Assembly: GCF_024970185.1 (NCBI RefSeq)
Contig: NZ_CP103965.1
Location: 2,414,001 to 2,478,000, forward strand
Length of the DNA: 64,000 bases
Source of the DNA: Pseudomonas sp. N3-W
GTDB lineage: Bacteria > Pseudomonadota > Gammaproteobacteria > Pseudomonadales > Pseudomonadaceae
Direction of reading: 5' to 3'
Position 1 is the first letter of the stretch. Each line of letters starts with the position of its first letter. A program made the translations under genes and the position numbers. Below the pieces are notes generated by a model. The model made no database searches and was not told the DNA's origin. It worked only from the letters and a program-made list of their open reading frames with translations. Positions 8,278 to 18,274 of this stretch are shown one piece after another.

Positions 8278-8526
8278 TCAATGACAAGTCTTCAATGATC
8301 CAGCTTCCAAGCGGAAAGACTGCCCACACACCTGCCCGGGGTTATAGAGGGTGAGGGCGCCGGGGGCCGCAGAGAAATTTCGCCCATCCAGCCAGATGTG
8401 TTCTTCGCCCACCAGATTGGCGCCGATGACGAACTCGTCGTGGCTGTGTTTGGCAAAACAATGGCCAGTGCCATCAACCGCGGTCACTTCCACTTGGCCC
8501 AGCCAGCATTGTTGTAGGGAGATCAT
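8278..8526 (-). pseudogene. AraC-family regulator, N-terminal fragment (gene interrupted)
   Basis: The first 66 codons from the ATG at 8526 read as the sensor half of an AraC regulator: HSHDEFVIGANLVGEEHIWL, then APGALTLYNPGQV. Homology stops at about 8329. The frame then runs into unrelated sequence (CGQSFRLEAGS) and ends at 8278. The DNA-binding half is at 5707-6213 on the same strand. Rejoined, the two would give a normal AraC protein divergent from no gene but upstream of the LysE exporter, a common pairing. Confidence 0.68.
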
Positions 8527-8726
8527 GGGTGATGGTCGAGGGTCTGGAGGGGCGGCAACGGCTGACCGCCAACCGGGAGAAAACTAGCAAATAGGCGCGC
8601 TGGTCGTCTATCCAGGCATGGCACTGCGCCAGCCAGTCGTCGATAACTGGTTGTTTTAAGAATATTTTTTTTGTTTTTGATCTTCCCCGATGAAATGAAA
8701 GCTGATAAATTTCCACACATTGTTAC

Positions 8727-8801
8727 AGGGGCGTCGCCAAGCGGTAAGGCAGCAGGTTTTGATCCTGCCATGCGTTGGTTCAAATCCAGCCGCCCCTGCC
8801 A
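8727..8801 (+). tRNA. tRNA-Gln (anticodon TTG)
   Basis: A complete cloverleaf can be drawn. The acceptor stem is AGGGGCG (8727-8733) with CGCCCCT (8791-8797), then discriminator G and an encoded CCA. The anticodon stem is GCAGG/CCTGC around TTTTGAT, giving anticodon TTG. The T arm is GTTGG-TTCAAAT-CCAGC; the loop has A where TTCGAAT is usual, which is allowed. The D arm is GCC..GGC type. It stands alone, and its 3' end lies close to no integrase. Confidence 0.93.
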
Positions 8802-8869
8802 TTCTTTCCATACATCCAGGCTCAGTTCAGGATGTGCATCTCACGGGAGCGCCCACTGCGCCCCGGTCC

Positions 8870-9094
8870 TCAGTTCCCGTCTGCAACCTTTCTTTCTATC
8901 TCCGCTTCTTTTCGCTCAAGCTCCTCGATGTCCTGTTCTTTGACGCGCGTTGAAGAGGGGGTAATGACTTCGTCGACCCCTTTGGTGTCACTGTCGCTGT
9001 CCTCAAGATCCCGTTCGACCACATTGACCGGTTGGCCCGATGCATCGGTGGGTGGGGCGTTTGATTCACGGTTAACACTGTCATCGTTGTTCAT
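8870..9094 (-). CDS. Small acidic protein of unknown function
   Basis: A 74-residue hydrophilic protein, starting at the ATG at 9094 (AGAGG eight bases upstream) rather than at the longer frame's 9178. It is rich in Asp, Glu, Ser and Asn, with no membrane segment or cysteine. The C-terminal 20 residues (QDIEELERKEAEIERK) should form a charged helix or short coiled coil. Similar short acidic proteins are common in Pseudomonas, but I know no function. It lies between tRNA-Gln and a dehydrogenase gene on the same strand. Confidence 0.6.
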   Translation of the reverse strand: MNNDDSVNRESNAPPTDASGQPVNVVERDLEDSDSDTKGVDEVITPSSTRVKEQDIEELERKEAEIERKVADGN

Positions 9095-9170
9095 GTCACT
9101 TACCTCTGTTGGCCTGTACGTTGGATACAGCGGCAAGGAGGGAGTTCGAGATATTTTTGGGTCGGCCCCT

Positions 9171-10121
9171 TTATTCACCTCGGGGCACAGGCGTCAGCAC
9201 GGCGCCGTCCGCAAAATAGGCCTTCAGATTATCAATCACCAGACCCACCGTAGCGGCAACGGCTTCCGGTGATCGCCCGCCGATATGGGGCGTCAGGATC
9301 AGGTTGGTCAGATTGATCAACGCCTTTGGCACCTCAGGTTCGCCCTCAAGCACATCCAGCGCCGCCCCGGCGATGTCGTGATTGTTCAGCGCCTCGATCA
9401 GCGCTGCTGTGTCCACCACGCTGCCTCGGGCGATATTCACCAGATAGCCGTCTGGGCCCAGCGCCCTCAGTACATTGGTATCGACCAGATGAAACGTGCC
9501 GGCTCCGCCCGGAGTGGCCACGATCAAGAAGTCGGCCCACGCGGCTAATGCTGTCGGCGTATCAAAATAGGTGAATGAAGAGTTCTCTCGTGAATGACGG
9601 CTGTGATAACCCACCGTCATCTCGAATCCGCCAACGGCCCTTCGGGCAATCTGTTGTCCGATATTGCCCAGCCCCAGGATCCCCAGTTTCTTTTTCGACA
9701 GCGTTGGACGTGGTTGCCTGGACTGAGCCCATTGACCGCGGCGCGCGGCTGCATCCACTTGGGGTATCGCCCTGACAATCGACATCAACAGGGCAATGGC
9801 ATGATCGGCTACCGAGCTGTCGTTGGTGCCCGGGCCATGTGTCACCACAATGCCTCGCGCATGCGCCGCGCCAAGATCGATTTTTTCGTAGCCGGCGCCG
9901 AGAGCGCAAATGAGCTTCAACTCGGGCAGCGCCGCGATCTGCGCCGCCGAGAGCCCGGTCGAGCCGTTTGTCAGCACCACCTCAAGATGAGCGCCGAGGC
10001 TTTTTATCGCAGCGGTCCGGTCTTGGGCTGACAATGCGACCTGCGCCTTGAAGCCCGCGGCTTCAATTCGGGAAAGGCTTTCGGGGGACACCTCGATGAG
10101 GATCAGAATATCTCGAACCAT
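9171..10121 (-). CDS. D-isomer-specific 2-hydroxyacid dehydrogenase
   Basis: The 316-residue protein has the NAD-binding GLGNIG motif (150-155) and the catalytic triad of the family: Arg232 (NIARGSVVD), Glu261 (DVLEGEPEVP) and His279 (LTPHIGG). It reduces or oxidises a 2-keto/2-hydroxy acid such as glyoxylate or hydroxypyruvate with NAD(P)H in the cytoplasm; the exact substrate cannot be told. A ribosome site GGAG lies nine bases before the ATG. The gene stands alone, downstream of a co-oriented LysR gene. Confidence 0.9.
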   Translation of the reverse strand: MVRDILILIEVSPESLSRIEAAGFKAQVALSAQDRTAAIKSLGAHLEVVLTNGSTGLSAAQIAALPELKLICALGAGYEKIDLGAAHARGIVVTHGPGTNDSSVADHAIALLMSIVRAIPQVDAAARRGQWAQSRQPRPTLSKKKLGILGLGNIGQQIARRAVGGFEMTVGYHSRHSRENSSFTYFDTPTALAAWADFLIVATPGGAGTFHLVDTNVLRALGPDGYLVNIARGSVVDTAALIEALNNHDIAGAALDVLEGEPEVPKALINLTNLILTPHIGGRSPEAVAATVGLVIDNLKAYFADGAVLTPVPRGE

Positions 10122-10257
10122 CGCCAGCTACTCCTGAAGTGGGCCGCGCCCGGAGGTGACAAGCCTGAATGCCTGTCTGTGGAGGGCAGCTAACAGCATA
10201 ATCGCGTAGCGGAAATCGACCACTAACCATTCAGCTCTGCCACGTTGCATGGGGGGC

Positions 10258-11220
10258 TTATATCCCGTGCACGCCTGACGCCAATTCCATAGGTCGGCTT
10301 TCTGCCGGCCAACGCGCTTCCAGGCATTCGTTCAGATAATTCATGAACGCCCTGACCTTGGTCGTCATCGCATCGCGTTCCTGAATACAGACATAGATAT
10401 CGAGTGGTTCCGCATAGGCATAGGCGGCGCCGTCGCGCGGTTCAAACAGCGGGACGAGTTGGCCGCTTTCGATGTAGGGCGCCACCACGAATTGCGCCAC
10501 GCGGATAATTCCGGCGCCGTGGCTCGCCATTTGGGCGAGTGCGTCAATATCGTCGCTGATGGTGGTCGCATTGATCGGCGCGTCGTAACGCTGTTCGTCC
10601 CGAATAAAACCCCAGCGTAGAAACCGCCCATCCAGCGGGTAACGGAAGGCCAGGCAGGCATGCTGCTGGAGCTCTTCAGGCGAACGTGGCCAGCCTGCGC
10701 GCTGCAGATAGGCGGGTGAGGCGCAGATGACAAAAGGCACTGACGCAATCTTGCGCGCGACGATGCCGTCTTCCAGCTGGGGTTTGGTCCGCAGGCTCAG
10801 ATCGATGCCGTCTTGAATGTGATTGATTTTGCGATCGGTGGTCGAGAGTTCCAGAATCAATTGCGGGTGTCGCGCCGCGAAATCTGCAATCAACGGCGCC
10901 AGCACATGGCGGCCAAAAGCAGAGGTAGAGGCGATGCACAGACGTCCCTGAAGCGGGGTCTGGTCGGTGCTGATCGCACTCTGTGCCGATTCGAGATCCT
11001 GGGCGATGCGTTGCACTTTTTCGTAGTAGACCGCACCGCTTTCGGTCAACGCCATGCTGCGCGTGGTGCGCTGCAAAAGGCGTGTGCCCAGGTGGGCTTC
11101 CAGGCGATTGACCGCTTGGCTGACGGCTGCCGCACTGACGCCCAGGGTTTTGGCTGCGCCGACGATGGAGCCCGCTTCAACCACTTTTATAAAGCTGGCA
11201 ATCGCGCCTAACAGGTTCAT
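10258..11220 (-). CDS. LysR-family transcriptional regulator
   Basis: A full-length 320-residue LysR protein. The N-terminal HTH is SIVGAAKTLGVSAAAVSQAVNRLE (quoted in part: GVSAAAVSQAV) followed by LLQRTTRSMALTESG. The substrate-binding domain has the DLSLRT and GAGIIRV landmarks of the CrgA-like LysR group. It is divergent from the DUF2798 gene (gap about 130 bp), so that small membrane protein is the most likely target. It may also affect the dehydrogenase gene downstream. Confidence 0.88.
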   Translation of the reverse strand: MNLLGAIASFIKVVEAGSIVGAAKTLGVSAAAVSQAVNRLEAHLGTRLLQRTTRSMALTESGAVYYEKVQRIAQDLESAQSAISTDQTPLQGRLCIASTSAFGRHVLAPLIADFAARHPQLILELSTTDRKINHIQDGIDLSLRTKPQLEDGIVARKIASVPFVICASPAYLQRAGWPRSPEELQQHACLAFRYPLDGRFLRWGFIRDEQRYDAPINATTISDDIDALAQMASHGAGIIRVAQFVVAPYIESGQLVPLFEPRDGAAYAYAEPLDIYVCIQERDAMTTKVRAFMNYLNECLEARWPAESRPMELASGVHGI

Positions 11221-11352
11221 TTTCAGGTCCGCTGAAGAGATCTATTCATAAGTTTTTATTTATAAAGCACTCACCGATAGCCGTCTAGTTACTGATTTTT
11301 GATGTTGTTATGGTGCTCGTCACCCATCAAACGACGATAAAAAAGGTCTGAA

Positions 11353-11628
11353 ATGAATCAAAAGGCATCCTCCAGAACACTGTTCTTCCATCAGCGCAAG
11401 CTCTCTGCCCGCGCAACGCCTTATGTTTTCGCGCTGTACATGGCGAGCATCATGGCGTTCTTGATGTCTTTCGTGATCACGGCGGCAAACTCCGGCATTA
11501 ATGCGAATTACCTAAGCAATTCGCTGCACGCCTACACGCTGGCGATGCCGGTGGCGTTCCTTTGCATACTGGTGGTTCGTCCCATCGTGCTCAAGCTGGT
11601 GTCTTTGACCGTGCACCCACATCATTGA
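11353..11628 (+). CDS. DUF2798 small membrane protein
   Basis: A 91-residue protein with two predicted membrane helices, about residues 24-45 (YVFALYMASIMAFLMSFVI) and 60-80, the second containing AMPVAFLCILVVRPIV. The layout and these motifs fit the DUF2798 family, whose function is unknown. A basic N-terminus precedes the first helix. AAGG lies six bases before the ATG. It is divergent from a LysR regulator and is followed 72 bp later by an AraC regulator. Confidence 0.78.
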   Translation: MNQKASSRTLFFHQRKLSARATPYVFALYMASIMAFLMSFVITAANSGINANYLSNSLHAYTLAMPVAFLCILVVRPIVLKLVSLTVHPHH

Positions 11629-11700
11629 AAAGGGGCCTCATGGTTAAGCTGAATGCTACGATTGTGGCGTCCTCACTTTTCAGCCAGGCACAATCCGCCC

Positions 11701-12579
11701 ATGAAGCCCAGTTTCGAGCAGGTTCCACCTTCGACGAACGCTTCGTGGACACTGCTGAACAGACGGTTGGCGGATGCGATTCCCTTTGAATGGCATCACC
11801 ATCCGGAATACGAACTGACCCTGACGTTGAACAGTCGCGGGCACCGCTACATCAGCAACGATGTAGTGCCATACGATGACGGCGACCTGGTGCTGGTGGG
11901 CCCGAACGTTCCCCACAGCTGGTCTTCCGTTGAACGTATTGACCCTGCCAAACCGCACATTGCCCTGGTCATCTGGTTCTCCGAGGCCTGGGCGGATTCG
12001 CTGGTCCGGCTGTTCCCCGAAATGGGGCCGATTGGTCCGCTGCTGGCTGCCGCGCAACACGCGCTGAGTTTCAGCGATGCGGTGTCGCAGGCGCTGCGCC
12101 CGATGATCGAATCAATGGTGGAGCAGGACGCGCCACAACGCCTGATCTCGCTGCTGGCGGTGCTCAACACGTTATCGCGGGACACCACTGCGCAGCGCAT
12201 TGCCGTGCAAAAAGCCACTCATGCAGCGCCACAGATCATGGATGACGTGCGTCTGCGTCGGGTTCTGGATCACATGCACGGGCACTACGCAGGTCCTTTG
12301 AGCATTCCCGAGTTGGCGCAGATGGCCTGCGTCAGCGTTTCGGCATTCCATCGAATGTTTCGCCGGCACACCCGGTGCACGGCGCTGGACTACATCGTCC
12401 GTCTGCGCGTCGGCCACGCCTGCGCGCTGTTGATGCAAGGCAACCTGGCCGTTGCCGTTATCGCCGGGCAAGTGGGCTACTCGTCCCAGGCGCTGTTCAA
12501 TCGCCAGTTCAAGGCGCAGAAGGGCATGACGCCGTCGCAGTTTCGTCGCCAGCATGGGCATCGTTTCCAGTCAGCCTGA
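11701..12579 (+). CDS. AraC-family transcriptional regulator with cupin sensor
   Basis: This protein has about 292 residues from the ATG at 11701 (the frame is open from 11653). The N-terminal cupin domain has FEWHHHPEYELTLTLNSRGH and GDLVLVGPNVPHSW. The C-terminal AraC domain has LSIPELAQMACVSVSAFHRM and AVIAGQVGYSSQALFNRQF. It is typical of sugar-responsive activators. A strong hairpin follows at 12635-12657, then a DUF1479 gene and a galactose dehydrogenase gene on the same strand, which are reasonable targets. Confidence 0.87.
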   Translation: MKPSFEQVPPSTNASWTLLNRRLADAIPFEWHHHPEYELTLTLNSRGHRYISNDVVPYDDGDLVLVGPNVPHSWSSVERIDPAKPHIALVIWFSEAWADSLVRLFPEMGPIGPLLAAAQHALSFSDAVSQALRPMIESMVEQDAPQRLISLLAVLNTLSRDTTAQRIAVQKATHAAPQIMDDVRLRRVLDHMHGHYAGPLSIPELAQMACVSVSAFHRMFRRHTRCTALDYIVRLRVGHACALLMQGNLAVAVIAGQVGYSSQALFNRQFKAQKGMTPSQFRRQHGHRFQSA

Positions 12580-12634
12580 TGCTGTCTTGTCTGCCGGAAC
12601 TATCGCCATAATCGTACTACTGAACGCGCCAAAT

Positions 12635-12666
12635 GAGGCTGCCGCCCTGGCAGCCTCAAGTGTTTT
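12635..12666 (+). terminator. Probable intrinsic terminator after the AraC gene
   Basis: GAGGCTGCC-GCCCT-GGCAGCCTC is a perfect 9-bp GC-rich stem with a 5-base loop, followed by AAGTGTTTTC. It sits 56 bp after the AraC stop and 48 bp before the DUF1479 start. It probably separates the two transcripts. Confidence 0.6.
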
Positions 12667-12704
12667 CATACCTGCATGAACAACAAGAATCAGCAGGTCA
12701 ACCG

Positions 12705-13973
12705 ATGAGCAAATATCAAACCTTTGAAAGCGCCGCACTGCCGGAAAACCATCAAGACAGCATCGTCAAAATGAAGAAGGCGCTGCGTGCGCAGATCGGT
12801 GATGTGGCGTCACTGTTCGCCGAGGTCAGCGACTTCATTGCCACTGAAATCGAGTCGATCAAAGCGCAGCAAGCCCTGACCGGCTCGGGTTGGCCGGTGC
12901 TCGACTACGACGTCATCGCCAACGGGCAGGTGACTGAAGCGCAACGGGCTGCCATCAAGCGGCGAGGGTGTCTGGTGATCAAAAACCATTTCCCGAGGGA
13001 TCAGGTACTGGCGTGGGACGAAGGCCTTCTGGACTATCTGGACAACAACGATTTCGATGCGGTTTATCGTGGTCCAGCGGATCAGTTTTTCGGCAATCTT
13101 GAGGCTTCGCGCCCGGAAATTTTCCCCATCTATTGGTCGCCATCCCAAATGCAATTGCGTCAGCACGAACGTATGGGCACCGCCCAATCGTTCCTGAACC
13201 GGTTGTGGAAAAACCGTTCCCACGGGCAGGAGTGGTTCAACCCCGACGTGAACGCGCTGTACCCGGACCGTGTTCGCCGTCGTCCTCCCGGAACGACCTC
13301 CAGAGGGCTTGGCGCGCATACCGATTCCGGCGCATTGGAGCGCTGGCTTCATCCTGCGTACTTGAAGGTTTTCGACAAGATCTACAACAACGATTTCAAA
13401 TCCTATGATCCCTGGGATGCGGCCTTTCGCACCGAGGTCGACGAATACGCCTACAAGGACACGGTGAAATGTTCGGCCTTCAGGACTTTTCAGGGCTGGA
13501 CGGCGCTGTCCGACATGCTGGCCGACCAAGGCGTGCTGAACACGTTGCCGATCCCCAAGGCCATGGCCTACCTGCTGCTGCGACCGCTGCTGGACGATGT
13601 GCCCGAAGATGAGTTGTGCGGCGTTGCGCCGGGCAAGGTGCTGCCCGTGTCTGAAAAGTGGCACCCACTGCTGCTTCAGGGCATGACGCCGATTCCGGAG
13701 GTACAGGCAGGTGATTCGGTGTGGTGGCACTGCGACGTGGTCCACAGCGTGGCACCGGTGGAAAATCAGCAGGGCTGGGGCAACGTCATGTACGTACCGG
13801 CGGCGCCCATGTGCGCGAAAAACCGGCGTTATGCCGGGGACGTACTGAGGGCGTTCGAGCAGGGTGTTTCGCCGGATGATTTCCCTCGTGAAGATTATGA
13901 ACAGTGCTGGACGGGGCGATTTACGGCGCCGCAATTGAATGCGCTCGGTCGTCGTGGGTTGGGGCTGGAGTAA
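12705..13973 (+). CDS. DUF1479 family Fe(II)/2-oxoglutarate-type dioxygenase
   Basis: A 422-residue protein from the ATG at 12705. It carries a plausible iron facial triad: His205 and Asp207 in GLGAHTDSGALERW, and His347 in WWHCDVVHSV. The double-stranded beta-helix layout and length match DUF1479 (YbiU-like) proteins, which are predicted non-haem iron dioxygenases of unknown substrate. A terminator hairpin precedes it. Galactose dehydrogenase follows 123 bp later on the same strand, so a role in sugar or sugar-derivative metabolism is possible but unproved. Confidence 0.82.
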   Translation: MSKYQTFESAALPENHQDSIVKMKKALRAQIGDVASLFAEVSDFIATEIESIKAQQALTGSGWPVLDYDVIANGQVTEAQRAAIKRRGCLVIKNHFPRDQVLAWDEGLLDYLDNNDFDAVYRGPADQFFGNLEASRPEIFPIYWSPSQMQLRQHERMGTAQSFLNRLWKNRSHGQEWFNPDVNALYPDRVRRRPPGTTSRGLGAHTDSGALERWLHPAYLKVFDKIYNNDFKSYDPWDAAFRTEVDEYAYKDTVKCSAFRTFQGWTALSDMLADQGVLNTLPIPKAMAYLLLRPLLDDVPEDELCGVAPGKVLPVSEKWHPLLLQGMTPIPEVQAGDSVWWHCDVVHSVAPVENQQGWGNVMYVPAAPMCAKNRRYAGDVLRAFEQGVSPDDFPREDYEQCWTGRFTAPQLNALGRRGLGLE

Positions 13974-14096
13974 AGGCGGATTGCTCAAAGTCCGTAGGCC
14001 AAAGGGAGCGCAAGCACGTCGTCCATGACTTCCCCGCCATACAAACGTAATCTCGTCAGTTCGCATGCCAAAACAAGAAAAAGTCAGGAGTCATTG

Positions 14097-15023
<927 letters not shown>

Positions 15024-15029
15024 CCGCGA

Positions 15030-15710
15030 TCAGCCAAGGCGGGCGGTAAAATCCGCAGGATTGAACCGCTCGCTGGTGTCCATCCGAATGCTTCGCAGGC
15101 TCACCGTTTCCTGGTGTGAGGCGTATAGAGATTCCGAAAAATAACTGATCAGGATGGAACGGCGGCGCGTGCCAATCGAGTTCAGGCTGCCTGCGTGCAC
15201 CAGGTCGACATCAAACACCAGGATGTCACCCGCGCAGCCTGCAAGCTGCACCGACCGCGACTCGTCATTGCAGTCCAATGGCGGCGCTCCCGGCTCAGGG
15301 CGATGGCTGCCGGGGACGATCCGGGTCGCGCCATTGTCGGGGCCATAATCGTCGAAAAAAGCGATGGCGTTGACGATGTCGCCCGGCCGCTGTGCCGACA
15401 AGTCGCGGTGCAGCGGTTGATGACCGCCACCGGCAAGGGGCTCACGACCTTCCACCTGCGAGAGAAAGAACCGTTCTGCGATCAACTCGCCCACCACTGC
15501 CAGCAACTGTGGCAGACGACACACCGCCTGAACCGTCGAATCAGCATCCAGCAGCGAATGCCGCCAATCCATGCCACGCGGCACGGGCCATTGGTCCGAC
15601 GGCTTCACCCCGGCATCGAACACGGCACGCAGGTCACTCAGCCACTGGGCCGGGATCGCCCGACGGAGCAGCGCATAGCCATCTTGATGGAGTTGTTGGC
15701 GTTCAGTCAT
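15030..15710 (-). CDS. Phytanoyl-CoA dioxygenase (PhyH) family protein
   Basis: A 226-residue Fe(II)/2-oxoglutarate dioxygenase. Iron ligands are visible as His101 and Asp103 (QPLHRDLS) and His172 (VDLVHAGSLN). Arg182-184 in GTRRRSILISYF should hold 2-oxoglutarate. It hydroxylates an unknown small substrate in the cytoplasm. It is tail-to-tail with galactose dehydrogenase (6 bp gap). No ribosome site is obvious before the ATG at 15710. Confidence 0.85.
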   Translation of the reverse strand: MTERQQLHQDGYALLRRAIPAQWLSDLRAVFDAGVKPSDQWPVPRGMDWRHSLLDADSTVQAVCRLPQLLAVVGELIAERFFLSQVEGREPLAGGGHQPLHRDLSAQRPGDIVNAIAFFDDYGPDNGATRIVPGSHRPEPGAPPLDCNDESRSVQLAGCAGDILVFDVDLVHAGSLNSIGTRRRSILISYFSESLYASHQETVSLRSIRMDTSERFNPADFTARLG

Positions 15711-15953
15711 GGTTGGCTCAATTCCCTTTGGTACTCAGCCAATGTAGACGATAAAGCCTCTCTCCTCCCTGCAATGGGGCGGAGTCCGCAAGGCACCTGG
15801 GTAGCTTTTCAGGGCAAATCTGGACATTGAATCCTCTTGCGTTCAACCAATAATCGGGCACTCCAAACCTCTGGGTATTGAGTGCTGAATGGAAGAGCGT
15901 TCGACGATTTCGCCCATCCGTACCTTGAGGTGATCACCCCCAGGAAGACACCT

Positions 15954-16769
15954 ATGAGCATCCATACCCGTACCAAACGATTGACCGTTCCGCAGTTGGT
16001 CGCAATGAAAGGCCAACAGAAAATCGTATCCCTGACGGCGTACTCCAGCTCAATAGCCAAGCTGATCGACCCCTTCGTCGATTTCATTCTGGTCGGTGAC
16101 TCTACGGCCATGGTTGGTTATGGCCGGGCCTCGACACTGAGCATGCAGCTCGAAGAAATCATCGGCCACACCCGGGCCGTGGTCGACAGCTCGCGGCTGT
16201 CCTGCGTCATCGCCGACATGCCTTTCGGCAGTTATCAGGAGTCCAGTGAACAGGCCTTTCGCAATTGCGCCCAGGTCTTGGCGCGCACCGGTTGCGATGC
16301 GGTCAAGCTGGAAGCCAATAAGGCGCTGGCAGGTACTGTCGAATTTCTGGTGGCGCGCGGTATTCCGGTCATGGCTCACGTCGGGCTGATGCCGCAGTTC
16401 GTCAATGTCATGGGCGGGTTCAAGGCTCAGGGCCTGACCACCGAAACGGCTGCGCTGATTGCCGGGGACGCCCGGGCCAACCTCGAAGCAGGCGCCTTTA
16501 GCCTGTTACTCGAAGGTGTGGCCGAAGGCGTCGCCCGGCAGATCACCCTGGACGCCAAAATGCCCACCATCGGCATTGGCGCCTCACCGGCCTGCGACGG
16601 CCAGGTGCTGGTCACCGAAGACGTGCTGGGTCTGAGCGATGGGCAGATGCCGCGCTTCGTCAAACAATACGCCGAGGTCGGCGCGGTGATTCGCGACGCC
16701 TGCGAGCGTTTTGCCGAAGACGTGCGTCATGGCCGTTTCCCGGAAGCGCGGCACTGCTACGGTCTCTAG
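15954..16769 (+). CDS. panB: 3-methyl-2-oxobutanoate hydroxymethyltransferase (stand-alone PanB)
   Basis: The 271-residue protein starts at the ATG at 15954, with AGGAAG seven bases upstream. Magnesium ligands match E. coli PanB: Asp49 (LVGDST), Asp88 (IADMPFG) and Glu119 (KLEAN). The catalytic Glu187 is in LLEGVAEG. The enzyme transfers hydroxymethyl from methylene-tetrahydrofolate to 2-oxoisovalerate to make ketopantoate. PanC is not adjacent, unlike the usual panBC operon of Pseudomonas, so this is probably a paralogue. It may act on another 2-oxo acid. The convergent MocR gene touches its stop. Confidence 0.85.
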   Translation: MSIHTRTKRLTVPQLVAMKGQQKIVSLTAYSSSIAKLIDPFVDFILVGDSTAMVGYGRASTLSMQLEEIIGHTRAVVDSSRLSCVIADMPFGSYQESSEQAFRNCAQVLARTGCDAVKLEANKALAGTVEFLVARGIPVMAHVGLMPQFVNVMGGFKAQGLTTETAALIAGDARANLEAGAFSLLLEGVAEGVARQITLDAKMPTIGIGASPACDGQVLVTEDVLGLSDGQMPRFVKQYAEVGAVIRDACERFAEDVRHGRFPEARHCYGL

Positions 16770-18179
16770 CTATGGCGAGCGCTCTTCGCCAATCGCCTGG
16801 GCCAGCGACTTCAGGGCCTGGGCAATATCCTTGCTCCAGTCGAGGGTGTAGCTCAGGCGCACGTGCTGACTCCACGTTCCTTGCAGGCTGAAGATTTCCC
16901 CAGGAGCGATGACGATGCGCCGGGCCAGCAAGCGTTCGAACACCCGGCGCATGTCTATCGGGCGCGTGGTCTTGAGCCAGAAGGCCGCGCCGCCTTGCGG
17001 GACCACCACCTGCCATTGGCCGTTGCCGTGTGCCTCCAGCAAGGCCTTCATGCGCTGCATTCGGTCCAGCAACAGGGCACGCAATGTGGTCAGATGCTGG
17101 TCGATGCGCCGGGAGTTGAAGAGTTTGGCGATGGCTTTTTGCCGGATCGGCGAAAGGCGAAACGCCCGTTCCAGAAACAGCCGATGCAACTGCGGCCCAT
17201 GCTGGCGGCACAGTAAATAACCGTAGGGCGCTTCCGGGCCGATGATCTTGTCGAAGGTCGAGAACACCAGCAGTTTTTCCGGATCGGCAAAGTCGCGATA
17301 GCGGGCGGGCTTTACCGGAAAAGACAACTCGCCATAAATGTCGTTTTCCAACAGCCAGATATCCCGCTCCGCCAGCCAGCGACAGATCTGCTGTTTATCC
17401 TGCGCCGGCATCAACTGGCCCTGGGGTATGTTCACGGTCGACGAGGACACCGCCAGCCGGATCGGTTCACGACTGAGCAGCCCACTGAGCGCGGGCAGGT
17501 TGAAGCGTCCGTCCTCGCCGAGAGGCACTTCGATCACGCGGATCTGCGCCGCCTGCAACTGACGCAGGATCGCCCATGAGCACGGCGATTCCACCAGCGC
17601 CACAGTGCCCCGCAGATTCAGGGCGTTGAGCGACAACTCCAGCACACTGTGCAGGTCCGAGCCGATATAGACGTGCTCGGCCTGCCAGTGGCGGTCAGTG
17701 GCATGGGTGTAGCGATCAGCCAACGCTGCGCGCAACTCGGGCTCGCCGAACGGCTGATAGAGCGGCGCGGGGGCACGCGGGTATTGACGGGCCAGTTCGC
17801 GCTCGAGCATCAACAGCGGGTTTTCCAGCGACAACAACATCGCCGGTGCATCGCTGCTCAGGGCCAGCATCCCCGGCTGGCGTGCGTTGAAGAACACGGC
17901 GTCCAGCAGGTTGGACGAACGTTCACTCAAAGGAGGGGCGGGTATCGCCCAGGTGTAATAACCGAACCTGGGTCTGGCATGGATCCGCCCCTCGTCCTCG
18001 AGCAGCGCATAGGCGTACTTGGTCGTCGACACCGACACGCCGAGGCGCAGGGCCAGTTGCCGCAAGGACGGCAGTTTCTGCTCACGTCCCGAATGGGCGG
18101 CGGTTTCGATCAGCTCGACGAGATAGCGGTACACCGCCTGATAGGCGAAGCAAGCGTCTTTGTTGGTATCCATACGCAC
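16770..18179 (-). CDS. MocR/PdxR-type regulator (GntR HTH fused to aminotransferase domain)
   Basis: A 469-residue fusion. The N-terminal GntR winged helix (about 10-75) contains KLPSLRQLALRLGVSVSTTK. The remainder is a fold-type I aminotransferase domain with NIPQGQLMP and, at the PLP site, FSTFDKIIGPEAPYGYL, where the lysine is kept. Such proteins sense PLP or an amino compound and control a neighbouring gene rather than catalyse a reaction. A GTG start at 18179 has AGGA about ten bases upstream; the ATG at 18173 is the alternative. It is convergent with panB. Confidence 0.87.
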   Translation of the reverse strand: MRMDTNKDACFAYQAVYRYLVELIETAAHSGREQKLPSLRQLALRLGVSVSTTKYAYALLEDEGRIHARPRFGYYTWAIPAPPLSERSSNLLDAVFFNARQPGMLALSSDAPAMLLSLENPLLMLERELARQYPRAPAPLYQPFGEPELRAALADRYTHATDRHWQAEHVYIGSDLHSVLELSLNALNLRGTVALVESPCSWAILRQLQAAQIRVIEVPLGEDGRFNLPALSGLLSREPIRLAVSSSTVNIPQGQLMPAQDKQQICRWLAERDIWLLENDIYGELSFPVKPARYRDFADPEKLLVFSTFDKIIGPEAPYGYLLCRQHGPQLHRLFLERAFRLSPIRQKAIAKLFNSRRIDQHLTTLRALLLDRMQRMKALLEAHGNGQWQVVVPQGGAAFWLKTTRPIDMRRVFERLLARRIVIAPGEIFSLQGTWSQHVRLSYTLDWSKDIAQALKSLAQAIGEERSP

Positions 18180-18274
18180 TGGCTGTCATTCCTGTGTGTC
18201 CGCCTCACGGCAACGTCGCCGGATGTTCAGGTGCGGCGATTAATCCTGGCCTCATGCCAATCACATCAAGCCTC

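Noticed and set aside
8474..8783. Minus-strand frames upstream of the AraC N-terminal fragment
   Set aside because: One reads ...IDDWLAQCHAWIDDQRAYL and looks slightly protein-like, but it overlaps the AraC start and the poly-A/T tract, with no family match; not supportable.
8720..8810. tRNA as an integration site of a genomic island
   Set aside because: No integrase gene, no direct repeat of the tRNA 3' end was found nearby; the toxin insert lies in AraC, not at the tRNA.
8671..9272. Plus-strand frames of 77-165 codons across the tRNA and following gene
   Set aside because: They run through the tRNA-Gln sequence and antisense to the small acidic protein gene; no ribosome site.
12810..14066. 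418-codon open frame on the minus strand
   Set aside because: It is fully antisense to the DUF1479 gene. Its translation is rich in Arg, His, Gln and Val, typical of shadow frames in GC-rich DNA, and has no family motif or ribosome site.
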